NCBI RefSeq assembly: GCF_001659605.2
Contig: NC_035170.2
Location: 24,110,190-24,174,189 of the forward strand
Length of the DNA: 64,000 nt
Reading direction: 5' to 3'
Source: Manihot esculenta
Taxonomy: Eukaryota; Streptophyta; Magnoliopsida; Malpighiales; Euphorbiaceae
In this document: in pieces, positions 11,892 to 23,711 of the stretch
Numbering within the stretch: the first letter of the stretch is position 1
Layout: every line of letters starts with the position of its first letter
The notes under the pieces: model-generated
The model's database searches: none
Told to the model about the DNA's origin: nothing
Seen by the model: only the letters and a program-made list of their open reading frames with translations
Position numbers and translations under genes: made by a program

Positions 11892-12955
11892 GGGAAAATT
11901 ACTTTTTAGTCTCTGAGGTATAGCATAATTAACGGATTCATCCCTCTATTTTTAGAACCCAACACTTTTGTCCCTAAGGTTTAATTCCGTCAAAATTAGA
12001 GGTCCCTCCGTTAAAAATGCCGTTAGTGACAGAAAAAATGACCGAACTACCCTTTCTAGAATCCAATACTTTAATCTCTGAAATTTAATTCCTACAAATT
12101 TATAGATCCCTCTCTCAAAGAATTGAAGGAAAAAATATATTTTCATCCCTAAAATATTATATAATTAATATATTTGTCCCTCTATTTTTTGAATTCAACA
12201 CTTTAATCCCTAAAATTTAATTTCGTCAAAATTCAAGGAAGAAAATCTCAAACTCAATCTCCATAAACAAATAAAAATTTCAATAAATTTAAAATTCAAA
12301 TTCAGTAAAGATAATAAAAATTAAAATATATAAAATTTAAATTATTAAGAATAAAAAGTTAAAATTCAATATAAATTGCTTTTGTGATGTCATTCGCTGT
12401 CGATCACTGCTCGCCATTTGAAAAATTTATTAAAATATTTCTAACATTTTAAAAAGTCTATTAGTTAGTCTTTCCATTAATTTTAGTCGTTAAGTATTGT
12501 AAAAAAAATCTAAAATACCCCTGATATGGAGGGACTAATTAGTAAATTTTTTAATAATTTGAGGGACCAAATAATAATTTTTTCTAAACTATAGGAATTA
12601 AATCGTAAAATATTTAGTGATAAAATCAATAGAGGAACTAACTAGTAGACTTTTTAAAATGTCAAGAATATTTTAATATATTTTTCAAAATTAAAGGACT
12701 AAATAGCGAGTTTTTTCATACTATAAGGATTAAATAGTAATTTCTCATTTTATTATTGATATGGGTATTTTTGGAATTATATTTATTCTCTTTCCTTTGA
12801 CCAAGTGAAAATCATTGACTTAACAGAATTTTTTGACGAAGAGACCTTGAATTTTGATGGAATTAAACCTCAAGGATGAAAGTGTTGGGTTCTAAAAATA
12901 GAGGAACAAATCCATTAATTACGCTATATCTCAGGGACTAAAAAATAATTTTTTC
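11892..12955. mobile_element. Non-autonomous Mutator-like element with long terminal inverted repeats, 1064 bp
   Basis: About 110 bp at the left end (from 11892) is nearly the exact reverse complement of the right end (to 12955). Both arms share TTTTTAGTC(T/C)CTGAG and GAACCCAACACTTT. It is flanked by the 9-bp duplication TTAATAAAT (11883-11891 and 12956-12964). The interior is AT-rich, non-coding, and holds degenerate internal copies of arm sequence. A 9-bp duplication with long inverted repeats is characteristic of Mutator-like elements. Confidence 0.8.
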
Positions 12956-13750
12956 TTAATAAATTGGTACTATTTTAGGTTGTTTCATTCTATGAAATTA
13001 TTAGTACCTAATTTATTATATAATGATATTGATAGAATTTGAGATTTTATTTGATTTAGCAAATGTTTGCATAGATTAAATGTTTAATATAAGGAAAGCT
13101 TATTAGTTACCAAAGTGGCTATACTTAGAATTAGTTTAGACATTTAATTATATATTTCAATTGTTCATGTTAGTGTGATACAATTAAATGACATGAAAGA
13201 TTAAATTGAATAATTGAGTTTATTAATTATAACATTACGAGGTTATCTAAAGGTAAACCATTATTTATAACTAATGACATCAACGAGACTTATGACTATA
13301 CTTAGTAAATATTAAATGTATATCCAAAGATAGCAAGCATATTGAGTATAGTATAATTAAAAGTCCATTAATATATTTTCTTATAGACATCATTATTGAT
13401 TATAGTTGTGTATTTAAGTATTACACAAAGGTGAACTTAAATGCATAATCAAGGTTAGTGTAATACCCGGCTAGACTCCGGTATCGGAATTCCTACCGTC
13501 CGGTGGAATCTCGGATGTCGGAAGCCTCTAGTAGGGTAGGAATATGTTTTCATAAAATGTTTTAATGTATTTCATGATTTTAAGTAAAAAAAAAAAAAAA
13601 GGAAATGAGTTTTTGCATGAAAACAACCTTGGAGGAAAACTCAGGTTCGGCCGCCGAACCTCAAGTTCGGCCGCCGAACATACATGCACTTCGGGAGTGC
13701 TTTAGGCCCCCGAAAGCATAAGTGAGGGAAGTTCAGGTTCGGCCGCCGAA

Positions 13751-15607
13751 TGTAACGACCCGAAAATTGGACCGCTACCGGCGCTAGGATCCAGATCGGC
13801 TTAAGGCCGCCGGGACCCGTAGCAAGCCTGACATGTAACCTGTAAACGTGTTTAATCCCATACATGATCAACAATCATACATAAAAAATAAAACTTTTCC
13901 TTCATACATTCTCTCATACACCAAACTCAACCTGCATGCACTGAACATAAACATACTGTAAACATTGACCCCTCTTTGGGATCTCATCAATGCCCCAATG
14001 GGTGATATACATGTGTTGAGTTGGCTAACATCTACATCATAAAACATCTGAGATCATGTAATAAAGGGGATAACAATACCCATAGGGTCAAGCACAACTT
14101 CTAATCCTCAATATCATTATACATAATATGACTATTCAACTTTACATCATCTTACAATTTATCATGTCCACTTTCTATCTATTACAAACATATGACTTTA
14201 CTCTTCTTGACTTCTCTGTCTAGCCCGTACCTGCAATCCTGGGGGATTAGGAAAAAGGGGTGAGCTACTAGAGCCCAGTGAGCAGAATAATGAAAAACAA
14301 CATTTAAATTCTCATGTCATCATGTAATGCAACACATCACAACAAATCACATCTTGGATGGTATTGTCACCAATAGTCCTCTACATTCCAAAGTGCCGGG
14401 ACGTAGAATGGGTACAACCGGTCTTTCTCTTAACATAACATATCATAACATTCTAATGTGCCAGGGACGTAGAATGGGTACAACCTGGACTTTCTCTTAC
14501 ATAGTGCCAGGGACGTAGAATGGGTACAACCTGGACTTCCATACCATATCATGCCGTAACATTGTCATACCATATGAGGACTAAAGGATCATCCAATAAC
14601 CAATCCACATCAACATCATAAATGCAATGCAACATATTCGTGAATTCTAATGCAAACAACCTAATTCATCACATGGCATTCATGATGCATGAACATGCTA
14701 AAAACTTTATAATTTATTTGCTTTAAATCGTAAAGGTTTATTCTACTCACCTCTGGCTGAAGCTCTACTGACTCAGAAGCAGCTGAACTCACTGTTGGGG
14801 TCCTCGGTTCCTCGGGTCCAAACCTACACAGGTGGACTCAAATGAGGGACCAAACAACTAGAACATAACTCTAAAAACATCCCCCAAAAACCCCCTAAAA
14901 CACCTCAAAACAATTATGCAAAAACATGCAAAGGAAGGCTGAACAGGGCAGGTTCGGCGGCACCTTCGGCGGCCGAAAGTCCTTCCAGAGCTGAAACCCA
15001 GGCAGGTTCGGCGGCCGAAAATCCCAGATAGAGACGAAAGTCTCTTTTCGGGGGCAGGCTTCGGCAGCCGAAAGGCTTGCCTCCCCAGCTATATTCGGCG
15101 ACCGAAAGTCGTTCGGCGGCCGAAAGTCCTTCGGCTGCCGAACCTGGTTTCTGCCAAAGGGCAGAAACTTGGCTCCTCTATGCACATTTGCCTCCAAAAC
15201 TTCCAATCATGCATAAACCTATTCTACAACACACATATTCAAGCATACAAGCTCCTAGGGGCTTCAAACCATCTAAAACCCCATCTACAACACATCAAAC
15301 AACACAAATCCAACATACATTGCCCATAAACCAACAAAAACCCAAAAACTCATAAAACCCTACACATGCATTTCTACTTCAAGAATCAACTTAAAACTTG
15401 TTAAAAACATATAGTGAGCTCAAGATCGGCCCTTACCTCTTGAAGATCGAGAGGAAAACGACCCTAACTCGAAGATGGGAGAGATTTGAGTTCTTGAACC
15501 TCAAAGCTCCAAAACTTGCTTTAAACTCGAAAATCTTCAAAACAAGATGAAAACTCATAAGAAAAACATGAAATCTCGAAGGGAGAAGCTCAAAACAGAG
15601 GAGGGGC
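13751..15607 (-). repeat. 3' LTR of family A element, distal piece
   Basis: Nearly identical to 23715-25567 of the 5' LTR. It is cut off at 15607 by the start of a second family A LTR (15608); the sequence that should follow (present after 25567 in the 5' LTR) is missing for about 220 bp. Confidence 0.82.
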
Positions 15608-17914
15608 TGTAACGCCCCGAAAATCGGACCGCTACCGGCGCTAGGATCCGGGTCGACTTAAGGCCGCCGGGACCCGTAGCAAGCCTGACATACAACCTGT
15701 AAACCTGTATAATCCCATACATGATCAACAATATGCATAAAAATTTAAAACTTTTCCTTCCTTTGAACATCAACCAAACTCAACCTGTGCATAACATTAA
15801 CATAACTTTGATCCCTCTGTGGGATCTCATCTGTGCCCTCAATGGGTAACATACATCTGTTGAGTTGGTTTGCATAAACATCAACAAAATTTCTAAGATC
15901 ATGCATAAAAGGGATACAACAATCTATGGTCAAGCACATACTAACATCCATACAACTCGTTACATAACTATACTGTACTTTTACATTACAATTTGATCAT
16001 GTCCATTGCTAGCTATTACATAAGCATGACTTCTTTACTCTATCCGGACTCCCGCACTATATCCTGTACCTGAAAGCCTGGGGGAAAAGGGAGAGGGGTG
16101 AGCTAAAAGCCCAGTGAGTAGAGCTATTAAAAACATATTAACACTATGCTCTATGAAAATGCATCATAACACAAACAATTCACATAAGGGTTGGGTGAAC
16201 TCGTCACCAAATAGTCCAAGTTAACTCTGTGCCAGGCCTGTAGAATGGGGCCTGGTCTTCCTGTCATAACATACATTACTTACCATTTTCCCAGGGCCTC
16301 CTCTGGGCTCCTGGTCTTCGAGTCCCATAACCGTACCTTACTCTGTGCCAGGCCTGTAGACTGGGGCCTGGACTTGCTTACTCTGTGCCAGGCCTGTAGC
16401 ATGGGGCCTGGTCTTCCTGTCTTGGACTAATTGGGTCATCCAACATTCACCCACAACAACAACAATTTATGCAATGCGACATATTCGTGAAACTAATGCA
16501 ATCATCCTATTGCATAATCATGATGCATGAAACATGATAAAACATTTAATTTAAAAGATTAAGTTTTAGTTCCACTCACCTCTGGCTGACTCTGACAACA
16601 CCGAAGCAGCTGGACTCACTGCTGGGGTCCTCGGTTCCTCGGGTCCGAACCTACACAGGTGGACTCAAATGAGGGACCAAACATACCTGAACATAACTAT
16701 AAACTACTCCCCAAAAACCCCCTAAAACATCATAAATTAACCATAAGAATACATGCATGAAATGGCTGGACAGGGCACTTTCGGCGGCAGGTTCGGCGGC
16801 CGAAAGTCCCTCCAGAGACGAAAGTCAGGCAGGTTCGGCGGCACCTTCGGCGGCCGAAACTCCCCGACAGAGACGAAACTCATGCATGTTCGGGGGCACC
16901 TTCGGCGGCCGAAACTGCCCGACAGAGCCGAAACTCCTCTTTCGGGGGCAAGCTTCGGCAGCCGAATGTTGCCTCCACAAGGGGGTTCGGCGGCCGAAAG
17001 TTCCTTCGGCTGCCGAACCTGGTTTCTGCCAAAGGGCAGAAACTTGGTTCAAACATGCACATTTGCCTCCCATATCATCAATCATGCATAAATCTTACTC
17101 TACAACATGCATACTCATACCACAAGTTCCTAGGGGTCTCAAACTACCTTAAACCCCATCTACAACACATCCAACACATACACATTAACCACATTGTTCA
17201 AAAACACATATATCAACTCATAACTCAACATATACCCTAGCATGCATTTCTACCCTTAGATCTTGCATAAAACTCATTTAGAACACATAATAAGGGTGGA
17301 TCTGAGCTTACCTCTTGAAGAAATGAGAGGGAAGACGATCCTAGCTTGGAGATGAAGAGATTGAGCTCCTTGAACCTCCAAGCACCCAAAACTTGCTCTT
17401 TGCTCACAAATCTTCAAAATAGAAGTTAAAACTCGTGAAAACCATGAAAGATCTAGGGAAAACACTCAAGATTGAGGGAGGAGCGGTGGAGACTCACCTT
17501 GGCCGACAATGGGAGAGAAAAAGCTCGCCCGTGCGGACCAAAGGGACCCTTTTATAGTGGCTGGCCAGACCACGTTCGGGGGCCGAATGTGCCTCCGTAT
17601 CCATGCAAATGTTCGGCGGCCGAACATGAGGTTCGGCGGCCGAACCTTGACTTCCCTCACTCATGCTTTCGGGGGCCTAACGTGCCTCCAAAATGCATGC
17701 ATGTTCGGCGGCCGAACTTGACTTTCGGCGGCCGAACCTGGGTTTTCCTCCAATGCTATTTTCATGTAAAAACTCATTTAATTTCATACTTAAAACCATT
17801 AAAATTCATGAAAGCATTTTATAAAACATGATTCTACCCTTCTAGAGGTCTCCGACATCCGAGATTCCACCGGACGGTAGAAATTCCGATACCGGAGTCT
17901 AGCCGGGTATTACA
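15608..17914 (-). repeat. Family A LTR, complete copy (2,307 bp)
   Basis: TGTAAC...TATTACA ends. It contains at least ten copies of the near-palindrome TTCGGCGGCCGAA or a one-base variant, a GTTTCTGCC/GGCAGAAAC hairpin (17022-17043) and a four-unit GCCAGGCC...GGCCTGG tandem (about 16228-16420). It is closer to the LTR at 32028 than to those of the host element, judging by its minisatellite. Confidence 0.85.
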
Positions 17915-17951
17915 TTCTCCCCCCCTTAAGAACATTCGTCCCCGAATGTTC
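17915..17951 (-). other. Polypurine tract and upstream hairpin of the truncated family A copy
   Basis: On the minus strand, AAGGGGGGGAGAA directly precedes the LTR and would prime plus-strand DNA synthesis. Just upstream is a perfect stem of 9 bp with a 4-base loop (17930-17951, GAACATTCG / CGAATGTTC). A similar hairpin before the polypurine tract is common in related plant gypsy elements. Confidence 0.8.
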
Positions 17952-18014
17952 CTCAACTAGTACATGCATAGCAATCAACATAACATACATACATAAACAC
18001 ATAAAGATCTAACC

Positions 18015-18158
18015 TCAAAAGAGATGAGGATATTGCCGGAGCATGGACTCCCGTGTCTCCCAAGTACATTTTTCCATATTGTGGTGGTTCCACAGGACTT
18101 TCACCATCGGGATTTCCTTGTTTCTCAGCTTTCTGATCTGTGTGTCTAGGATCCGTAC
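18015..18158 (-). pseudogene. Chromodomain C-terminal fragment of the truncated family A copy
   Basis: About 46 codons ([20 protein letters not shown]...RQYPHLF, stop at 18017-18015) matching the end of the integrase chromodomain of the neighbouring full element. Here the end is uninterrupted, unlike the full element, whose copy has a stop six codons before the natural end. Upstream codons are replaced by LTR sequence. Confidence 0.8.
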
Positions 18159-18366
18159 CGGCGGCCGAACATGACTTTCGGCGACCGAACCTGGCAAAGA
18201 CTCCAAAGCCCTCTCCACTCAAAACTTGAATTTATTTTCATTAAAAACCATAAAATACATCAAAACATTTTATGAAAATATGGTTTTACCCTTCTAGAGG
18301 TCTCCGACATCCGAGATTCCGCCGGACGGTAGGAATTTCGATATCGGAGTCTAGCCGGGTATTACA
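18158..18366 (-). repeat. 3' LTR of family A element, proximal piece
   Basis: The first about 209 bp of the element's 3' LTR, starting TGTAATACCC at 18366. It shares with the 5' LTR (27097 downward) the diagnostic CCGATATCG variant that most other copies lack. Broken at about 18158 by the truncated second element. Confidence 0.82.
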
Positions 18367-18404
18367 TTCTCCCCCCCCTTAAGAACATTCATCCCCGAAT
18401 GTTC
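18367..18404 (-). other. Polypurine tract and hairpin of the family A element
   Basis: Minus-strand AAGGGGGGGGAGAA abuts the 3' LTR. The upstream hairpin (18383-18404) has one change relative to the perfect copy at 17930; in RNA it would become a G-U pair, so the stem is kept. Confidence 0.78.
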
Positions 18405-18496
18405 CTCAACTAGCATATAGCATGGCATACACATATCATTCATACAAAGCACATAAAACTCACAAAGAACTAACCTTAGAAAAGATAAGGGTATTG

Positions 18497-21400
18497 CTAG
18501 AGGATGGACTCCCGTGTCTCCCAAGTGCATTCTTCCATATTGTGGTGGTTCCAAAGGACTTTCACCATCGGGATTTCCTTGTTTCTCAGCTTCCTAATCT
18601 GGGTGTCTATGATCCGCACTGACTGCTCAATATAAGTGAGATCTTCTTGGATCTCAACATCAGGCTCACTAAGAACCTTGCCCGGATCTGACACGAACTT
18701 CCTCAACATTAAAACATGGAAAATCGGATGGATTCTTGCCATTGAAGCAGGCAAATCTAGCTTGTACGACACATTCCCAATCTTTTGTAAGATTTCAAAG
18801 GGTTCGATGTATCGTGGGGCTAGTTTACCTTTCTTCCCAAAGCGAACCACTCCTTTCATTGGAGACACTTTGAGCAATACCAGATCCCCCTCCTGAAACT
18901 CTACTTGCCGTCTGCGGATGTCTGCATAACTCTTCTGTCTGCTTGCAGCAGTCTTGATTCTTTCTCTGATTATGGGTACCATCCTGCTGGTAATCTCTAC
19001 TAGCTCAGGTCCTGCCAAGGCCTTTTCTCCAACCTCTTCCCAGCAAACAGGTGATCTGCACTTCCTCCCATACAAAGCTTCATATGGAGCCATCCCGATG
19101 CTAGCATGATGGCTGTTATTGTAGGCAAACTCCACCAAAGGTAGATGCTGCCTCCAAGAACCTCCAAAGTCCAGCACACACATTCTAAGCATATCCTCTA
19201 TTGTCTGGATGGTCCTCTCTGATTGTCCGTCCGTCTGTGGATGGAAAGCAGTGCTAAAATCCAACCTGGTACCCATGGCATTCTGCAGACTCCGCCAAAA
19301 CCTGGAGGTGAACTGGGGTCCTCTATCGGACACTATAGAAACAGGGACCCCATGCAGCCTGACGATCTCATCAACATACACCTGCGCCAACTTGTCCACA
19401 GAATAGCCACTCCTGACAGGGATGAAATGAGCAGATTTGGTGAGTCTGTCCACAATCACCCATATGGAGTCCAATCTGTTGGACGTCGCCGGTAACCCCA
19501 CTACGAAGTCCATAGCTATATTCTCCCATTTCCACTCTGGAATAGGTAGCGGGTTAAGCATTCCAGCCGGCTTCTGATGTTCCAGCTTCACCCTCTGACA
19601 CACTTCGCAGGCTGACACAAACTGTGCCACTTCTTTCTTCATCGCTGGCCACCAATAAACTTTCTTCAGATCTTGATACATCTTGGTGGCTCCGGGGTGA
19701 ACGTTGTATCTTGCATTATGAGCCTCCCTCATAATGTCTCCTTTTAGCCCTATGTCATCTGGTACACACAATCGACTCCCATAGCGGAAGATCCCCTTAC
19801 TGTCAAATCTGAATTCACTGTCCTTGCCCGACTGAATAGTCCTGGCAATCTTCACTAACTCTGGGTCCTCGTGCTGTTTCTGAGCCACTTGCTCCAGAAA
19901 CACAGGTGTCACTCTCATCTGGGCCACTAAAGCACCTGTACCAGACAACTCCAACTGTAGACCTTCATCAATAAGCTTGTAAAACTCCTTCACCACTGGT
20001 CTCCTCTCAGCCGTGATGTGGGATAGACTGCCTAGTGACTTCTGGCTTAAGGCGTCTGCCACGACGTTCGCCTTACCCGGATGATACTGAATCTTGCAAT
20101 CATAATCACTCAGCAGCTCTACCCACCTTCTCTGCCTCAAGTTCAAATCTCTTTGACTCAGGATGTACTGCAGGCTCTTATGATCTGTAAAGATCTCACA
20201 TTTTACCCCATAGAGGTAGTGCCTCCACATCTTGAGTGCAAAGATTACTGCTGCCATCTCAAGGTCATGTGTGGGGTAATTCAACTCATGCTTCTTCAGC
20301 TGCCTAGAAGCATAAGCAATCACCCTCTCATTCTGCATTAGTACACAACCCAGTCCCACACGAGACGCATCACAGAAGACTGTAAAGTCCTCATCACTAG
20401 ATGGCAGAGCTAACACTGGTGCTGAAGTCAACCTCTTCTTAAGCTCTTCAAAACTCTCTTCGCACTGGTCGGTCCACACAAACTTCTGATTCTTCCTGGT
20501 TAGTCTGGTCAGAGGAGCTGCAACTTTTGAGAAGTCCTGGACGAACCTCCTGTAGTAACCTGCCAAACCCAAGAAACTCCTGATCTCCGTCACTGAAGTG
20601 GGTCTAGGCCAGTTAGCCACAGCTTCTACCTTCTTGGGGTCCACCTCTATTCCATTCTCTGACACTATATGCCCCAAGAATGAGATGCTCCTCAGCCAGA
20701 ACTTACACTTGGAGAACTTGGCATACAAACCATGTTCCCTCAAGGTCTGCAGAACCAACCTCAGATGATGGGCATGCTCCTCTGCATTCCTGGAATACAC
20801 TAAGATATCATCTATGAAGACAATAACAAAGTGATCCAGGTATTGGCTAAACACTCTGTTCATGAGATCCATGAATGCTGCAGGGGCATTGGTTAACCCG
20901 AACGGCATTACAAGGAACTCAAAATGCCCATATCTGGTCCTGAACGCTGTCTTCGGCACATCTTCTTCCCTTATCCTTAGTTGATGGTACCCTGATCTCA
21001 GATCTATTTTGGAGAAACAACCTGCTCCAGCTAGCTGGTCAAATAGATCGTCGATCCTAGGCAACGGGTACTTATTCTTGGTAGTGACTTTGTTCAACTG
21101 CCTGTAGTCGATACAAAGTCTAAGGGATCCATCTTTCTTTCTCACAAACAGGACTGGTGCACCCCAAGGTGAGGTGCTCGGTCGGATGAAGCCCTTTTCT
21201 ACCAGTTCTTGCAACTGTTCCTTCAATTCCTTCAACTCAGCTAGAGCCATCCTGTAGGGAGGAATAGAGATCGGTCGGGTTCCAGACATCAGTTCTATCT
21301 CGAACTCTATCTCCCTAGCAGGTGGTAAACCTGGCAGCTCGTCTGGGAAGATGTCTAGAAACTCTCTAACCATTGGCACCGAGGCGGGCTCTCTAACCTG

Positions 21401-22816
21401 ACTGCTAAGCTCTCTCACATGAGCCAAATACCCCTGACATCCCTTCCTAAGCAACCTACGAGCCTGAAGAGCTGATATCAGACCTCTAGGTGTACCCCTC
21501 CTGTCTCCCCTGAAGACAACCTCTGACCCATCCTGATCTCTGAACCTGACTACCTTGTCCCTGCAGTCCAAGGTAGCACTATGGGTAGATAACCAGTCCA
21601 TCCCTAGAATGACGTCAAAATCTGTCAAGTCTAGAACCACAAGGTCGGCGGAAAGGCATCTTCCCTCAACAAAGACTGGACTGCACTGGCAGACTGACTC
21701 TGCCACTGATGGATCACACTTGGGTCCACTGACCCAGAGATGACACTCTAACTCAGAGATCATCAAACCCAACCTCTCAACGGCTCTCGGAGCAATAAAA
21801 GAATGAGATGCACCAGGGTCCATCAAGGCATACACATCTGAACAACCAATGACTAAGTTACCTGCCACCACGGTGTTAGATGCATCTGCCTCCTGTTGAG
21901 TCATTGTGAAGATCCGTGCTGGAGCTGATGGACCTTCACCTCTGAAACCCGCTGAAGAAGAGACTGCCCCTCTTCCTCTGCCTCTGCCACTAGCCTGAGT
22001 CACGGCTGGAGCTGCTGGCTGAGCCACACTGCCAGAAGCCGTCTGCTGAGACTGTGCTCCAAAAGCTGCCCTAGGACACTCCCGAGCCATGTGTCCCTCT
22101 TGCCCGCATCTGAAGCAGGCTGCTGTCCCAGCCCGGCGAACTCCCCTGTGTGGCCTACCACACTTTGCACAAACTGCATTATCCGCACCAGAGCTTGAGC
22201 CACTCCCTAATCCCAGACTAGACTTGACTTTGTTCCAGAACTTGTTCTTCTTCGGCTTCCTAGTGGTGTTACTCCACTTTTTGCTACCTGAAGCTGCTGC
22301 ACTCAGAGAAGAAGAGCCTGGGGTCTTGAAACCAGAAGACTGTGCCACTGACTGTCTGACTGTTCCCTGAACGATGGCACTGGCCTCCATTTTCCGGGCC
22401 ATATCCACTATGGCATGGAAGCTCTCCCTATCTGCTGACTGGATCAAGGAGGAATATCTAGAGTGGAGTTTCATAATATACCTCCTTGACTTTTTCTGAT
22501 CCGAGTCAAGATTTTGCCCTGCAAATGGCAACAGCTCCAAGAATCTGTCTGTGAACTCCTCTACACCCATCTCATCAGTCTGCCTCAACTGCTCAAACTC
22601 TATCATCTTCAGCTCCCTTGAACTATCTGGGAAAGCCCATCCTGCAAACTCGTTTGCAAACTCCTCCCAAGACATGCTGTCTACTCTCGGGTTCACATAA
22701 TTCTTGAACCACTCTCGTGCCTTCTTGCACTTAAGCGTGAACCCAGCCATCTGAATGGCTCTACTGTCATCAGCCCCAATCTCATCTGTGATCACCTTGA
22801 CCCTCTCAAGATACAC
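18497..22816 (-). CDS. Gypsy gag-pol polyprotein (gag C-part, protease, RT, RNase H, integrase, chromodomain)
   Basis: A 1,439-codon open frame. In order: gag domain (about 1-120; [23 protein letters not shown]); CCHC knuckle [14 protein letters not shown] (about 234-247), preceded by a second Cys/His cluster; aspartic protease with DPGASHSF (about 331-340) in place of the more usual DSG/DTG; reverse transcriptase with FIDDILVYS; RNase H ([13 protein letters not shown]...[10 protein letters not shown]); integrase with an HHCC finger and DDE residues ([21 protein letters not shown]); and a CR-type chromodomain ([15 protein letters not shown]). It encodes the proteins for reverse transcription and integration. 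A TAG at 18499-18497 ends it; six more codons lead in frame to TAA at 18478-18476, so the stop trims the last chromodomain residues. Upstream it is separated from the gag N-terminus by a 1-base frameshift. The clade call Tekay/Del is from the integrase-chromodomain pattern. Confidence 0.92.
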   Translation of the reverse strand: MYLERVKVITDEIGADDSRAIQMAGFTLKCKKAREWFKNYVNPRVDSMSWEEFANEFAGWAFPDSSRELKMIEFEQLRQTDEMGVEEFTDRFLELLPFAGQNLDSDQKKSRRYIMKLHSRYSSLIQSADRESFHAIVDMARKMEASAIVQGTVRQSVAQSSGFKTPGSSSLSAAASGSKKWSNTTRKPKKNKFWNKVKSSLGLGSGSSSGADNAVCAKCGRPHRGVRRAGTAACFRCGQEGHMARECPRAAFGAQSQQTASGSVAQPAAPAVTQASGRGRGRGAVSSSAGFRGEGPSAPARIFTMTQQEADASNTVVAGNLVIGCSDVYALMDPGASHSFIAPRAVERLGLMISELECHLWVSGPKCDPSVAESVCQCSPVFVEGRCLSADLVVLDLTDFDVILGMDWLSTHSATLDCRDKVVRFRDQDGSEVVFRGDRRGTPRGLISALQARRLLRKGCQGYLAHVRELSSQVREPASVPMVREFLDIFPDELPGLPPAREIEFEIELMSGTRPISIPPYRMALAELKELKEQLQELVEKGFIRPSTSPWGAPVLFVRKKDGSLRLCIDYRQLNKVTTKNKYPLPRIDDLFDQLAGAGCFSKIDLRSGYHQLRIREEDVPKTAFRTRYGHFEFLVMPFGLTNAPAAFMDLMNRVFSQYLDHFVIVFIDDILVYSRNAEEHAHHLRLVLQTLREHGLYAKFSKCKFWLRSISFLGHIVSENGIEVDPKKVEAVANWPRPTSVTEIRSFLGLAGYYRRFVQDFSKVAAPLTRLTRKNQKFVWTDQCEESFEELKKRLTSAPVLALPSSDEDFTVFCDASRVGLGCVLMQNERVIAYASRQLKKHELNYPTHDLEMAAVIFALKMWRHYLYGVKCEIFTDHKSLQYILSQRDLNLRQRRWVELLSDYDCKIQYHPGKANVVADALSQKSLGSLSHITAERRPVVKEFYKLIDEGLQLELSGTGALVAQMRVTPVFLEQVAQKQHEDPELVKIARTIQSGKDSEFRFDSKGIFRYGSRLCVPDDIGLKGDIMREAHNARYNVHPGATKMYQDLKKVYWWPAMKKEVAQFVSACEVCQRVKLEHQKPAGMLNPLPIPEWKWENIAMDFVVGLPATSNRLDSIWVIVDRLTKSAHFIPVRSGYSVDKLAQVYVDEIVRLHGVPVSIVSDRGPQFTSRFWRSLQNAMGTRLDFSTAFHPQTDGQSERTIQTIEDMLRMCVLDFGGSWRQHLPLVEFAYNNSHHASIGMAPYEALYGRKCRSPVCWEEVGEKALAGPELVEITSRMVPIIRERIKTAASRQKSYADIRRRQVEFQEGDLVLLKVSPMKGVVRFGKKGKLAPRYIEPFEILQKIGNVSYKLDLPASMARIHPIFHVLMLRKFVSDPGKVLSEPDVEIQEDLTYIEQSVRIIDTQIRKLRNKEIPMVKVLWNHHNMEECTWETRESIL

Positions 22817-22835
22817 AAACGGGTCATCTCCTTTT

Positions 22836-23453
22836 TCATACTGAGGAGCAACCCAACTTCATGTAGTCGGTCATCTTGACCTTGCTTCCACTGGCTGAGC
22901 TAGGTCTAAAAGGTTGAGTAACTGGGGCTGCTGGTTCTGTAGGTGGTGGAGGTGGAAGTGCAGCATTCCCCGAGGTGGGGTTTGCCGGGTGAGGATAAAA
23001 GGGTGAGGGTGGATAAGCTGGGTACTGGGGGTGAGGTGGATAGAAAGGTGGATAGGGCATGTAGGTAGGGTAGGGGCTAAAGCTGGAGTAATCCGATGTG
23101 CCTCCCATCGGATACCCTGAACCCTGTGGGAAGGGTGGATAATGGGGTGGAAAACCATACCCCGAGGCCTGAGCGCCTCCCTGAGACTCCCCTGTCCCTT
23201 CTTCCGACATGCTGACATCCAGATTCTCATCCCTCCTCTGGTCCTCTTCCATAACCTCCCTCACATCTGAAGAACTTCCTCCTCTATCTGTCCCCCTTCT
23301 GCTAGCATCAAAAGACCTTCTAGGGTCCCTTGACACTCTTTCTCTGCTTGATCTACATGACATTGCCCTAGGCAATGCAGGAGGACGGGCGCTCGTGCCC
23401 TCATCCTCAGGTGGTACTCCAGTTAATCGTGCAGATCGACGAGTTCCCCTCAT
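22836..23453 (-). CDS. Gypsy gag N-terminal part, frameshifted from gag-pol
   Basis: Begins [12 protein letters not shown] at 23453; the same start is seen in family B at 58188, which supports this choice over an upstream in-frame ATG. It is Arg-rich at first, then a long Pro/Tyr-rich region ([20 protein letters not shown]), then [10 protein letters not shown]. Just after this the frame shifts: comparison with family B indicates one extra base near 22849-22857, giving a stop within a few codons while the +1 frame continues into the polyprotein. Without the shift gag and pol would be one continuous frame. Confidence 0.85.
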   Translation of the reverse strand: MRGTRRSARLTGVPPEDEGTSARPPALPRAMSCRSSRERVSRDPRRSFDASRRGTDRGGSSSDVREVMEEDQRRDENLDVSMSEEGTGESQGGAQASGYGFPPHYPPFPQGSGYPMGGTSDYSSFSPYPTYMPYPPFYPPHPQYPAYPPSPFYPHPANPTSGNAALPPPPPTEPAAPVTQPFRPSSASGSKVKMTDYMKLGCSSV

Positions 23454-23698
23454 CCTGTTTTCTGAAAGGCAGCACATAACAAGCAAACATTAGCATCATA
23501 TGGTTCATGTGGGCACACATGAACCCTTATCACATACATCACATATCACTAATGCACATGCATCTAATCATGGCATTTCACATCATCATGCAAGACAGAA
23601 CTCCACATCCTATCCTAGTGGACATGATCTTCCTATTGTGCTTGACCTTCTATAACATCTATGAGCCCGACACTCTAGGTCCGACCATATGAACCTAG

Positions 23699-23711
23699 GG
23701 CTCTGATACCA
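23699..23711 (-). other. Primer-binding site of the family A element (tRNA-iMet)
   Basis: Minus-strand TGGTATCAGAGCC, 3 bp downstream of the 5' LTR end (23715). Complement of the 3' end of initiator tRNA-Met. Confidence 0.9.

Larger units (their letters stand above)
15608..18158 (-). mobile_element. Truncated second family A element: 3' LTR, polypurine tract and chromodomain end
   Basis: On the minus strand from about 18158: the end of a chromodomain, 3' untranslated sequence, a perfect hairpin (17951-17930), a polypurine tract (17927-17915), then a complete 2,307-bp LTR (17914-15608). The upstream body and 5' LTR are absent. At about 18158 the chromodomain codons run directly into LTR sequence of the host element. 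The expected duplication GGGGC (15603-15607) is therefore present only on one side. This fits insertion into the host's 3' LTR followed by a deletion that removed the 5' part and some host LTR. Confidence 0.78.

Noticed and set aside
14895..15206. Many 60-150 codon frames with repeated GGRFGG, AAESPSAAEP or RRPKVPP peptides (also at 16753, 24822, 27527, 32690, 34907 and 36577)
   Set aside because: They recur on both strands and in all frames of every family A LTR because the TTCGGCGGCCGAA array lacks stop codons. They are not proteins.
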